From Maricaulis maris_C (GTDB lineage: Bacteria > Pseudomonadota > Alphaproteobacteria > Caulobacterales > Maricaulaceae), in NCBI RefSeq assembly GCF_049116555.1, contig NZ_JAGDYT010000025.1, positions 333,731 to 397,730 of the forward strand: 64,000 nucleotides of DNA. Direction: 5' to 3'. The stretch's first letter is position 1, and each line of letters begins with the position of its first letter. Shown one piece after another: positions 8,110 to 15,465 of the stretch. The notes below the pieces were generated by a model, which was given only the letters and a program-made list of their open reading frames with translations, ran no database searches and had not been told where the DNA came from. The translations under genes and the position numbers were made by a program.

Positions 8110-8603
8110 CAGGTCGCCTCGACGAGCTTGTAGCGCGAGGACCGGCTGCCTTCGAGGGGAGGAAGCTTGTCGATCGTATACCCGGCCTTTTTGAGCCCTG
8201 TCAGAGCGGCCCGCGTCGTGTGCGGCAGCCAGTCCAGCGTCGCTGCCAGATCGGGAACGGTGACGCCCTTATCCGCCGTGAGGAGCGCGATCAGGCGGGC
8301 CTTCTTGGTAGGCGTATCGGACTTCGGTTCTGAAGGCACGGGGGCTGGCACGGAGGCAGGCTTGTCTTTCGCTTTCCCGGCGGCCTTCGTCGGCGCTTCC
8401 GAGAGGGCGGCCTGACCCACCTCGGTGAGAGCCATAGCCTTACCCGTCCGCGTGAGGAACCCGCGGCTGGCGAGGTGATCGAGATGGGCTTCCAGAGCCG
8501 CGCCCGAGGCCGGCAGACCGGAGAGCTGATCGACGGGTGCGGGGCCGTTCTGGGCGCCGAGGGCTTTGAGGATGGCAAGATGGGTGGGGGTGAGCTTGGA
8601 CAT
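8109..8603 (-). CDS. DUF3489 domain protein
   Basis: 164 aa from the ATG at 8603, which has a CAGGAGA site upstream; a longer open frame to 8921 is not used. The N-terminal half looks like a winged helix (LTPTHLAILKALGAQNG, HLDHLASRGFLTRTGKAMALT). A Lys/Pro/Ala linker follows. The C-terminal DUF3489 part has KKARLIALLTADKGVTVPDL and LDWLPHTTRAALTGLKKAGY. Probably DNA-binding. Its stop shares one base with the start of the DUF2924 gene, and both belong to the recombinase operon. Confidence 0.85.
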   Translation of the reverse strand: MSKLTPTHLAILKALGAQNGPAPVDQLSGLPASGAALEAHLDHLASRGFLTRTGKAMALTEVGQAALSEAPTKAAGKAKDKPASVPAPVPSEPKSDTPTKKARLIALLTADKGVTVPDLAATLDWLPHTTRAALTGLKKAGYTIDKLPPLEGSRSSRYKLVEAT

Positions 8604-8702
8604 GTGTGTCTCCTGTGATGCCACCTCGCGGGATGCGAGGGGCTGCACTGAGACAAGCCCGGGTCCTTGAAGCGGAGCCGTCCGGGCGTGGTGAGCATGC
8701 AT

Positions 8703-8727
8703 GCTCGGGTCGGGCAGGAAGTCCAGT
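8703..8727. repeat. 25-bp direct repeat, copy 1
   Basis: GCTCGGGTCGGGCAGGAAGT plus CCAGT is identical to 9142-9166. Each copy lies in the non-coding gap upstream (minus strand) of one of the two DUF3489-type genes. A 14-base palindrome GAGCATGCATGCTC (8692-8705) touches this copy. Confidence 0.85.
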
Positions 8728-8737
8728 CCGCCTGTGC

Positions 8738-9115
8738 TCAACCGGGCCTTTGGTCCTGCAGGATGCGGTAGGTTGATCGTTTCTGGCCGGGCAATCGGTC
8801 TCGTGCGATCACATAACCTTCTTGGCGAATATCCGTCAGCACGGCCGACAAGGCGCCGCTGGACCATTGGAAGCGGTTCTCTATCGCCTCGGCGCTCGCG
8901 CCATCGGGATGTTTGAGCCAATCGATCAAGGCTGCGCGCTTGGTGTGCGGTCGCCGGCGCCTGGCGGTCTGAAGCCTGGATGGCATATGGGCCTGTTCGA
9001 GCAAGGCCGAAATTGCGGTCAGTCGCGGTCGAAGTTCAGGGCAATCCGTCAGCTCGCGGGCTTCCAGACATTGTCGCCGCGCTTCTTCAAGAAGGTCGTA
9101 AAGCGGATCAGTCAT
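8738..9115 (-). CDS. Second DUF3489-type protein
   Basis: 125 aa. A helical N-terminus (LYDLLEEARRQCLEARELTD) precedes KRAALIDWLKHPDGASAEAI and SSGALSAVLTDIRQEGYVIA, which line up with the C-terminal domain of the neighbouring DUF3489 protein: a winged-helix-like unit of about 60 residues. The two genes look like paralogues in tandem, each with the 25-bp repeat upstream. Probably DNA-binding; target unknown. Confidence 0.75.
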   Translation of the reverse strand: MTDPLYDLLEEARRQCLEARELTDCPELRPRLTAISALLEQAHMPSRLQTARRRRPHTKRAALIDWLKHPDGASAEAIENRFQWSSGALSAVLTDIRQEGYVIARDRLPGQKRSTYRILQDQRPG

Positions 9116-9141
9116 GTGAAGTCTCCTGTTCCGTCACCACC

Positions 9142-9166
9142 GCTCGGGTCGGGCAGGAAGTCCAGT
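9142..9166. repeat. 25-bp direct repeat, copy 2
   Basis: Identical to 8703-8727. It lies 26 bases upstream of the start of the second DUF3489-type gene on the minus strand. Confidence 0.85.
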
Positions 9167-9180
9167 TGCCGGATACACAC

Positions 9181-9210
9181 CGGCCCGCCTTGAGGAACAA
9201 AGGCGGGCCG
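9181..9210 (-). terminator. Hairpin after the DUF5681 gene
   Basis: CGGCCCGCCTT (9181-9191) pairs perfectly with AAGGCGGGCCG (9200-9210) over an 8-base loop. It lies 45 bases downstream of the DUF5681 stop on the minus strand. There is no clear T run, so it may pause or terminate only partly. Confidence 0.5.
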
Positions 9211-9254
9211 TGGCGGTGTAACTATTCTGTGCTGTCGCCAATCGGCGCTGCGAC

Positions 9255-9749
9255 CTAGCTGTCGCCGTCTGCCTTCTCAACATCATCAGGCAGATATCCA
9301 TCCCAGCGTTCGATCACGCTCGGCGTGCCGTCAGGATGGTAATCGATCCGCTCGCCCGGCTGCTTGTAGCACTCCTCCTCAGGGATCGTGGCGTGAACCA
9401 ATTCAACAACGATCTTTTTTGCTTCATTCTTCTCCTTGGCGAGGCGGCGCGCTTTCTCGGCGGCGTGTTGGGCCTCAAGCTCGTGAACCTTGTCAAAGGC
9501 CTTCGGATCGCCCTTCAGGGCCTTTTCCAAAAGCCGGCGAGCGACAAGTTCCTCACCGCTCATCATCACGGTCTCGCCATTGATCCTGACCGGGCGCCTC
9601 TCCGCCAGAATGTCAGACATGTGAGCAGCAACATCCTTGGGCAGCTTTTTCGGCCGGCCACGCGGATTTCCGCTCTGGCCCTTCTTGAACTGCGTGGCCT
9701 TGGGTGGTTTGCCGTATCCCACCTCGTAGTCGGACTTGTCCTGGCTCAT
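9255..9749 (-). CDS. DUF5681 domain protein
   Basis: 164 aa. Begins with the DUF5681 signature YEVGYGKPPKATQFKKGQSG followed by NPRGRPKK, a basic segment resembling an AT-hook. A helical part follows (GEELVARRLLEKALKGDPKA). Such proteins accompany ParB-type methyltransferases and terminase-like genes in alphaproteobacterial elements. It overlaps the methyltransferase gene by 4 bases. Function unknown; DNA binding is likely from the GRPKK segment. Confidence 0.85.
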   Translation of the reverse strand: MSQDKSDYEVGYGKPPKATQFKKGQSGNPRGRPKKLPKDVAAHMSDILAERRPVRINGETVMMSGEELVARRLLEKALKGDPKAFDKVHELEAQHAAEKARRLAKEKNEAKKIVVELVHATIPEEECYKQPGERIDYHPDGTPSVIERWDGYLPDDVEKADGDS

Positions 9750-11056
9750 TCCTCATCCTCCCAGTCCAGACGAATTTCACGCACCAGCGAGAAGCGCTCA
9801 CCCGTCGCCTCCAATCGAGCGTCCTCGCCCGACGCGGCTTCGAACCTCGATATGATCAGATCGCAATAGCGCGGATCCAGCTCGATCAGTCTCGCAGAAC
9901 GGCTGCAGCTTTGAGCTGCCAGCAGCGTCGAACCCGATCCGCCGAACGGATCGAGCACGATCCCGTCCATCGCCGTCACATCCTTGATCGCATCCATCAC
10001 CATGGCTGTCGGCTTCACGGTCGGGTGCATGGCCAGCTCGTCCCGCCGGCCGATCACGCCCGGATAGTCCCAGACATTGGTGCGATTGCGGCCAAAGCGA
10101 CCCAGCTGGACGTTGTTGGTGTGACGCCCGCCTCGCTTGGCAAAGACAGCGACCAATTCGTGCTTGGACCGATAAAGCGAACCCATGCCACCAACATCCT
10201 TGTTCCAGACGCAGATGTTCTTGAGCTCGCCGATCTCTTGCTCGCCAGCCGCAACCAGCTCGCAGATATGACGCCAGTCCATGCAGGCAAAGGCGATCCC
10301 GCCCGGCTTCAGCACCTCGCAGATCCGTGCCGCAACGGTTTGCAGGAAACCCGAGAACTCCGCGTCAGACATCTCGCCTGACGCCATGACAAACTCGTCG
10401 TGAGTCTTCTTTCCCAGGCCGCTGACATGGCCAGCGATCGGCACATTGTAGGGCGGGTCCGTGAAGCAGGCATCCACGACTTCATCCCGAAGCAGCGCAC
10501 GATAGGTCCCCGCATCCAGGGCGTCGCCACAAACCAGTCTGTGCCGACCCAGTATCCAGACGTCTCCAAGCCGGCTGACCGCGGGCCCGTCGTCCGGCGA
10601 GGGCACAGCCTCGGGCTCCGCACAGTCGTCCTCTCCTGCCAGGATCACATCGATCTCGCCTGTTTCGAAGCCGATCGTCTCGATCTGGAAATCCAGATCC
10701 ATCTCGATGAGATCGCCAATCTCCAGTCTCAGGAGATCGTCATCCCAGCCAGCGGTCTCAGCCAGACGATTATCCGCAATAATGTAAGCTCGCTGCTGCG
10801 CCGCGGTCATGCCGGAGAGCCGCATGATAGGTACTTCGCCAAGTCCCAGGGATTTCGCGGCCTCCAGCCGACCATGACCGGCAATGATCTCAAGGTCGTC
10901 ACTGACCAGGATCGGGTTCGTCCAGCCAAAGGTGCGGATACTGGCAGCCACCTGCTCGATCTGTCGCTTTGAATGCGTGCGGGGATTGTTCGGGTAGGGC
11001 TTAAGCGAGCGGATCGGCAGGGTCTCCACACGCAGGTCTCGGATGGACGCGGTCAT
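9746..11056 (-). CDS. ParB-domain DNA methyltransferase (beta class)
   Basis: 436 aa fusion. Residues 1-130 form a ParB/Srx-like domain (LKPYPNNPRTHSKRQI, LEIIAGHGRLEAAKSLG). The methyltransferase part has catalytic DPPY at 200-203 and the SAM-binding DPFGGSGSTL at 369-378; catalytic before FxGxG order is the beta class. It would methylate adenine N6 or cytosine N4 at an unknown site. It is coupled by 4-base overlaps to the DUF5681 gene and to a 75 aa ORF. No classical restriction enzyme is adjacent, but a PD-(D/E)XK-like gene begins the same operon 1.3 kb upstream. Confidence 0.9.
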   Translation of the reverse strand: MTASIRDLRVETLPIRSLKPYPNNPRTHSKRQIEQVAASIRTFGWTNPILVSDDLEIIAGHGRLEAAKSLGLGEVPIMRLSGMTAAQQRAYIIADNRLAETAGWDDDLLRLEIGDLIEMDLDFQIETIGFETGEIDVILAGEDDCAEPEAVPSPDDGPAVSRLGDVWILGRHRLVCGDALDAGTYRALLRDEVVDACFTDPPYNVPIAGHVSGLGKKTHDEFVMASGEMSDAEFSGFLQTVAARICEVLKPGGIAFACMDWRHICELVAAGEQEIGELKNICVWNKDVGGMGSLYRSKHELVAVFAKRGGRHTNNVQLGRFGRNRTNVWDYPGVIGRRDELAMHPTVKPTAMVMDAIKDVTAMDGIVLDPFGGSGSTLLAAQSCSRSARLIELDPRYCDLIISRFEAASGEDARLEATGERFSLVREIRLDWEDEE

Positions 11057-11280
11057 GACGCGCCTCCAAAGACAGGAAGCGGACAGCGGCGGATAACCTC
11101 AGCTGCTAAGTCTTTGAACTCGGGCTCGCAGGAGCAAAGGGACCGGCCGGTCGGCAGATACGCTATGCAATAGAGCCAGAATTTCGACTGTGTACCGTTT
11201 CGCTGGTCGTCGACGTCGATCAGACGGCTTGCGAAATGGTGGTGGCCAGCGATAGGCCGGGGTGGACTAAAATCGGGCAT
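11053..11280 (-). CDS. Small hypothetical protein (75 aa)
   Basis: Start chosen at the ATG at 11280 because a strong GAGGAGG site lies 8 bases upstream; an in-frame ATG at 11325 lacks one. The protein has HHH, two close cysteines (SLCSCEPEF) and a helical end. It overlaps the methyltransferase start by 4 bases, indicating coupled translation. No family recognised. Confidence 0.55.
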   Translation of the reverse strand: MPDFSPPRPIAGHHHFASRLIDVDDQRNGTQSKFWLYCIAYLPTGRSLCSCEPEFKDLAAEVIRRCPLPVFGGAS

Positions 11281-11360
11281 AAAAGCCTCCTCATCAAGAG
11301 TTAGAGAAGGCTCCCAATTGAACAATGCGATTGCTTGCCGGTAGCGACGAAAGGGTCCCG

Positions 11361-12086
11361 TTAGCCTTGAGCGGTCATTTTTCGCTTTCTGACAAACGCG
11401 TCGATGTGGCGGCGCACGGCTGACCCGAGGTGGTCGCTGGACAGTGTCGTGATTACATCGGTAATCCAGATGCCGGCTGGCGAGGTTGAAGTTGAGGTGT
11501 ATTCGTCATGTGACGCGTTCCAGCTGGTGACGTTTGTGCCGGTGCTTCGTTCCCAGAACTCGCAGAGTGTTTCGACCGTCTGTTCCAGAGTGTATTGGCG
11601 AGGGCGGCCTTGCCCTTTTGCTGGCGAGCCATCACGTTTCTTTGGCGGTGTGGAGAGGGTCTCCAAGGCAATGTGAGCGGCGCTCTTGAGCGTTGTCTCT
11701 TTGATCCTTTGTTCAAAAAGAGCCTGCGCGACTGAGTCCCCCGCGCCCACCTCATCAAGAGGAGCAAGACTCCAGAGCGCGTTGATCAAAGCGCTTTCCG
11801 CCCCGCCATTCAGCTGCGCCACAGCCTGAGCGGTGGGGTGTTTGAGAAAGGCGTTTAACCCGTCACGTGCCTGCTTGCGCGTAAATGCCTCGGGACCGCG
11901 TCCATGTCCGCAAAGATGCGAGACGGAGATCGAGTACAGCTCCTGGCGAACTGCGTCTCTGTCCAGGTCGGGCGAATGCCGGCTCAGCTCATCTATCCAC
12001 CGGTCCAGCTCGGGTCCGTCGAATGCAAGCGGCGGCATGTCGGACCATCCGTCTTCACCCCAGCGAGGTTCCTTGGGCTTTGTCAT
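11361..12086 (-). CDS. Hypothetical protein (241 aa)
   Basis: Start at 12086 (MTKPKEPRWGEDGWSDMPPL) is supported by an AAGGAG site 8 bases upstream and avoids running into the preceding small gene; an in-frame ATG at 12140 is weaker. The protein is mostly helical, with ELDRWIDELSRHSPDLDRDA, a central region that looks like a helical bundle, GQGRPRQYTLEQTVETL and a basic C-terminus (HIDAFVRKRKMTAQG). I do not recognise the family. It lies between the ParB-methyltransferase and the PD-(D/E)XK-like gene in the same orientation. Confidence 0.65.
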   Translation of the reverse strand: MTKPKEPRWGEDGWSDMPPLAFDGPELDRWIDELSRHSPDLDRDAVRQELYSISVSHLCGHGRGPEAFTRKQARDGLNAFLKHPTAQAVAQLNGGAESALINALWSLAPLDEVGAGDSVAQALFEQRIKETTLKSAAHIALETLSTPPKKRDGSPAKGQGRPRQYTLEQTVETLCEFWERSTGTNVTSWNASHDEYTSTSTSPAGIWITDVITTLSSDHLGSAVRRHIDAFVRKRKMTAQG

Positions 12087-12123
12087 GGCGCAGAACTCCT
12101 TGTCTGCGCCAGAGCGACCGCTT

Positions 12124-12324
12124 TCAGGTGTTTTGGTCAACTATTGTTTGGGCGGCTTTGACCAAAACCAAAGCCGCCTCAATGCGCTTGATCAGTGGCG
12201 CTAGCGTGGTCGGAAGCGAACCGGCCTGAAACTGGATCGCCTGCACCGCAGCGTTTTCCAGTTCGCCCGTGGCCTGCGCAGCCAGGTGATGAAACAGATC
12301 CAGATCGTCCGGATCTGCACTCAC
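12124..12324 (-). CDS. Small helical hypothetical protein (66 aa)
   Basis: MSADPDDLDLFHHLAAQATG followed by two amphipathic helices. Its start overlaps the stop of the PD-(D/E)XK-like gene by 4 bases, the usual sign of coupling, so it is probably real despite its size. It could be a partner subunit of one of its neighbours. No homologue recognised. Confidence 0.55.
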   Translation of the reverse strand: MSADPDDLDLFHHLAAQATGELENAAVQAIQFQAGSLPTTLAPLIKRIEAALVLVKAAQTIVDQNT

Positions 12325-12815
12325 CGGTCAAACGCCGCGGCGAGCGCGGATGCAACAGCGCCCATCGATGCGAGCCGATACTGGGCGTACCGGTCCTGGC
12401 TTGTGTGGCGTGGATTGGGTGTCAGGCTCATCTTCTTGGATCCGACATTGGCAACGGTCTTGACCGCACCGGATGGCATAAGCCAGGCCGTTTCCATCTG
12501 AGCCGCTAAGCCATCCATGGCGACCGCGAGGAGAAACAGACTGGCATCGTTCCGCCAGGTGTTTAGACCGACATCGAACTGCACTGTCCGGGGTCGGTCC
12601 TCACTCAGGAAGGTCCAGCTCTTGACCTGCAAACCGAGCGAACGCCGCGTGACCTTGTCATGGACCATCACGTCAATTCCGTCGTCATCGACCAAGGGGA
12701 CATAGCTGGAAAGGCGACCCTGCGACGCAAGCATGAGCTGACACGCGATCATGATCTCGGCGGCTGTACCGAGCTGGCCTGACGTTGGTCGTGCATATTC
12801 TGGACGGGTCATCAT
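12321..12815 (-). CDS. PD-(D/E)XK-like nuclease-fold protein, probable
   Basis: 164 aa from MMTRPEYARPTSGQ (an ATG at 12839 would add 8 residues). The pattern resembles the PD-(D/E)XK core: a helix with a glutamate (GQLGTAAEIMIACQL), VDDDGIDVMV for the metal-binding aspartate, then LGLQVKSW for the Q/E-x-K pair. Proteins of this layout are often small endonucleases. It starts the minus-strand operon and is divergent from a C-protein-like regulator, with a C-box between them. The nuclease role is inferred from motifs; the fold match has not been computed. Confidence 0.6.
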   Translation of the reverse strand: MMTRPEYARPTSGQLGTAAEIMIACQLMLASQGRLSSYVPLVDDDGIDVMVHDKVTRRSLGLQVKSWTFLSEDRPRTVQFDVGLNTWRNDASLFLLAVAMDGLAAQMETAWLMPSGAVKTVANVGSKKMSLTPNPRHTSQDRYAQYRLASMGAVASALAAAFDR

Positions 12816-12862
12816 GGTGACCACACAAGGCTTGGGCAAAGGTCGAAGTCAACGGAAAAAGA

Positions 12863-12880
12863 GACTCATAGTCTGTAGTC
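12863..12880. promoter_or_regulatory. C-box-like operator between divergent genes
   Basis: GACTCATAGTCTGTAGTC contains the inverted pair GACT-N3-AGTC (12863-12873) followed by another AGTC (12877-12880). This matches the C-box style recognised by controller proteins of restriction-modification systems (GACTNNNAGTC). It lies 31 bases before the XRE gene and about 48 bases before the nuclease-like gene, so one regulator could control both directions. Confidence 0.55.
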
Positions 12881-12910
12881 TGAAAGTATGCGTCGGTGTC
12901 CGTTGCCTGA

Positions 12911-13114
12911 ATGGATATTCGCCAGCGGCTCGCCGATAACATGCGCAAGTACAGGCGCGAAAAAGAGTGGTCCCAAGAGGAGCTGGCCCACCAGGCCGGC
13001 GTGCATCGCACCTACATTTCTGGCGTGGAGCGGCTCGTGCGGAATCCGACAATCACGATTGTTGGACGGATTGCGGGTGCGCTGGGTGTGACGGTTGGTG
13101 ATCTGGTGGATTGA
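12911..13114 (+). CDS. XRE-family helix-turn-helix regulator, controller-protein-like
   Basis: 67 aa, almost all HTH: MDIRQRLADNMRKYRREKEW, SQEELAHQAGVHRTYISGVE, then NPTITIVGRIAGALGVTVG. Size and HTRYIS-type recognition helix resemble C proteins of R-M systems, which bind C-boxes and time expression of the nuclease. The divergent layout with a C-box between the genes supports this. It could also be a simple repressor of the element. Confidence 0.88.
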   Translation: MDIRQRLADNMRKYRREKEWSQEELAHQAGVHRTYISGVERLVRNPTITIVGRIAGALGVTVGDLVD

Positions 13115-13584
13115 GGTCTGCTTTGGCGCGGGAGTGGGCTAAGCTAGGGCTTGTTTCGCGTGCTGGCGCGATGAGGCCGTCGCATAAAGCGTTGCCTCAA
13201 CTGAAGTCGCCTATTTGCCTTTCTGGACGGCTTTCGAGCACACTCGATATCGCTTGTGGGGGAGCCATCGCCGCGAACATGCGCTCCAAATCGGCGATAC
13301 TCGGCATGTCTTCGGGGAATTCACCCCAATCAACCATCGTGCGGATTGTAGGGCTTCTTGATCAAATTAGTCAGAGGCCAGCCAGGGTATATGTGGTGCA
13401 ATTACCGGGTGTGTACTGGGCTGAAGGGTTCCACCATCGTCGGGATTGGCGACGATGCGAATTGTGACCTGAGACTCAAGTGCCCTACGATAAAATAGGA
13501 GTTCCGTCCGGCCAAAGCTATCGCTGACGCCTGCTTTCGGGATAAACGTGGGGTAGTAGTGCCGATTCCAATGGGGGAAATGCA
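13115..13584. other. 470-bp stretch between the regulator and gajA
   Basis: No convincing plus-strand gene. It contains a minus-strand ORF (13367-13585, listed separately) and otherwise looks like decayed or regulatory DNA. The end carries GGGGGAAA, the probable ribosome site of gajA. Confidence 0.5.
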
Positions 13585-13585
13585 T
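13367..13585 (-). CDS. Short ORF of protein-like composition, uncertain
   Basis: 72 aa starting MHFPHWNRHYYPTFIPKAGV, rich in aromatic residues, with NPDDGGTLQPSTHP near the end. It starts back to back with the TTG of gajA, sharing one base. The composition looks protein-like, but it could be a fragment of a larger gene or chance. No family recognised. Confidence 0.25.
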   Translation of the reverse strand: MHFPHWNRHYYPTFIPKAGVSDSFGRTELLFYRRALESQVTIRIVANPDDGGTLQPSTHPVIAPHIPWLASD

Positions 13586-15465
13586 TGAGAGCCTGTCGTG
13601 TCAAAGTTAGCCATTTTCGAGGTGTCAAAGACGCAACGATCATGCTTCCGCATCATGCTGTGCTCATCGGCGATAATAATACTGGCAAGACAACAATTCT
13701 CGATTCGCTCGACCTTGCGCTGGGTCCAGACCGCCTCAACCGCAGGCCGCCAATTGATGAACATGATTTCTATCGGGGTCAATATCTCGCCAAGGCAACG
13801 TCTGACTCACCGGCCGAGGGTGAGGATGTCGCACCGGAGGAGGGCGACGGCAAGCCGGTAGCAGGCGAACCCGCGAATGCGGCGGACTACGAAGCACCGT
13901 GCATTGAGATTGAAGTTACGGTGACAGACCTCTCGGAAGAGCAGAAGGCCCGCTTCGGCGACTATCTCGAATTCTGGGACTCGACCACCGATGCCTTGTA
14001 CGACCAGCCCGACCCAGCCGGGGTCGACCCGGCCCCTATCGCCGAGGCGCTTCGCGTCACTTTCCATGGTTGGTACGACCCCGAAGAAGATGACTTTGAG
14101 GGGCGGACATACTTTTCCCGAAGCCTTTCCGAAGGCGCCAACCCCGTCCCCTTCAGCAAGAAAGACAAGCAGTTATGCGGCTTCTTGTATCTACGGTCAC
14201 TCAGAACGGGTTCACGGGCATTGAGCCTGGAGCGGGGAAGCCTTCTCGATATCATTCTTCGGCTCAAGGAGGTGCGCCCACAGATGTGGGAAGATACCTT
14301 GGGAACACTCGCTGAGTATTCCATTGCCGCCGACCCGGCTCTCGGCATTTCAGGTGTCCTCGAGAGCATCAACAAAGCCCTGAAGAAATACGTCCCCAAG
14401 GAATGGGGTGTCGAGCCACATTTGAAGGTATCCAATCTGACCCGCGACCACCTCCGCAAGGTGATCACGGCGTTTATTGCCACCGGTGAAGGCAAACATG
14501 CGGCACCTTACTTCAGACAGGGGACCGGCACCATCAACATGCTGGTTCTTGCCATGCTGTCCCAGATCGCAGCCGATAAGCAGAACGTCATCTTTGCGAT
14601 GGAAGAACCGGAAACGGCCATCCCGCCCTATGCGCAGAAAAGGATTGTACACGAAATCCGCAAACTGGCCTCGCAAGCCATCTTCACTTCTCATTCGCCC
14701 TATGTGCTTGAGGAATTCGCGACAGAGGAAACTGTTGTTCTCGGTCGTGACACAGACGGGGCTCTTTCTCGAAAGCCGATTGAGCTTCCAGCCAACGTCA
14801 AGCTGAAGCGCTACAGACAGGAATTCCGCACCCGCTTCTGCGAAGGGCTGCTGGCACGCCGCGTTTTGATTGCCGAAGGCCCGACAGAAGCGTCCGCTTT
14901 TCCCGTGGCGTGTCGACGGCTCGCAGAGATCAATCCTGGCACATACAGTTCCCTTGAAGCCTTGGGCATTTGCGTTGTCGATGCCGATGGAGAGAAAAAC
15001 ATCCCAGGCATGGCAAAGCTGTACCGGGAGCTCGGAAAACGCACTTTCGCTCTATGCGACCAACAGGACGCCGCGAACCAGACCCTGATTGAAGCGGAAG
15101 TCGATATCCTGCTCATGCATGCCGAGAAGGGCTTCGAGGACCTAGTACTGAAAGGCACAACTGAGGATGCGCTCAAGCGCTTTGCCGCTTTACTCGATTG
15201 GCCGGGTCACCTCACCGCAAAGTATCCGGACCCATCCGCTGATGTTTTCAATGCCCTTGCCGATTATTTCTCATGGTCGAAGGGGAATTGGGGCATCGCC
15301 GACTTCTTTGCCCAGTGCACAGAGGGTGAAATTCCGGAGTGGGTGCGAAACGCCTGTGCTCAACTGAAGACAGCCTGCGACCCAGCCCCGCCTGTGGATG
15401 AGGCGGCTGAACCCGTCGGCGAGAGCGATGCTGATCCGGGGGTGTCTTCGGATGGAGCTGACTGA
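13585..15465 (+). CDS. gajA: Gabija-type GajA: ATPase plus OLD/Toprim nuclease
   Basis: 626 aa from a TTG start, the only start that keeps the conserved opening (KVSHFRGVKDATI), with GGGGGAAA just upstream. The ABC-type ATPase has Walker A GDNNTGKTT at 29-37, Walker B AMEEPETAIPP near 338-348 and the switch SHSPYVLEEF near 369. The Toprim nuclease domain has E431 in IAEGPTEASAF, D466 and D468 in VVDADGEKN, and D492 in ALCDQQD, the acidic set of OLD nucleases. An acidic insert lies near residues 72-110. With the UvrD-like gene next door this is the class 2 OLD, or Gabija, arrangement. In known systems GajA nicks DNA and senses nucleotide depletion during phage infection. It is slightly longer than the Bacillus GajA. 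Confidence 0.88.
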   Translation: MRACRVKVSHFRGVKDATIMLPHHAVLIGDNNTGKTTILDSLDLALGPDRLNRRPPIDEHDFYRGQYLAKATSDSPAEGEDVAPEEGDGKPVAGEPANAADYEAPCIEIEVTVTDLSEEQKARFGDYLEFWDSTTDALYDQPDPAGVDPAPIAEALRVTFHGWYDPEEDDFEGRTYFSRSLSEGANPVPFSKKDKQLCGFLYLRSLRTGSRALSLERGSLLDIILRLKEVRPQMWEDTLGTLAEYSIAADPALGISGVLESINKALKKYVPKEWGVEPHLKVSNLTRDHLRKVITAFIATGEGKHAAPYFRQGTGTINMLVLAMLSQIAADKQNVIFAMEEPETAIPPYAQKRIVHEIRKLASQAIFTSHSPYVLEEFATEETVVLGRDTDGALSRKPIELPANVKLKRYRQEFRTRFCEGLLARRVLIAEGPTEASAFPVACRRLAEINPGTYSSLEALGICVVDADGEKNIPGMAKLYRELGKRTFALCDQQDAANQTLIEAEVDILLMHAEKGFEDLVLKGTTEDALKRFAALLDWPGHLTAKYPDPSADVFNALADYFSWSKGNWGIADFFAQCTEGEIPEWVRNACAQLKTACDPAPPVDEAAEPVGESDADPGVSSDGAD

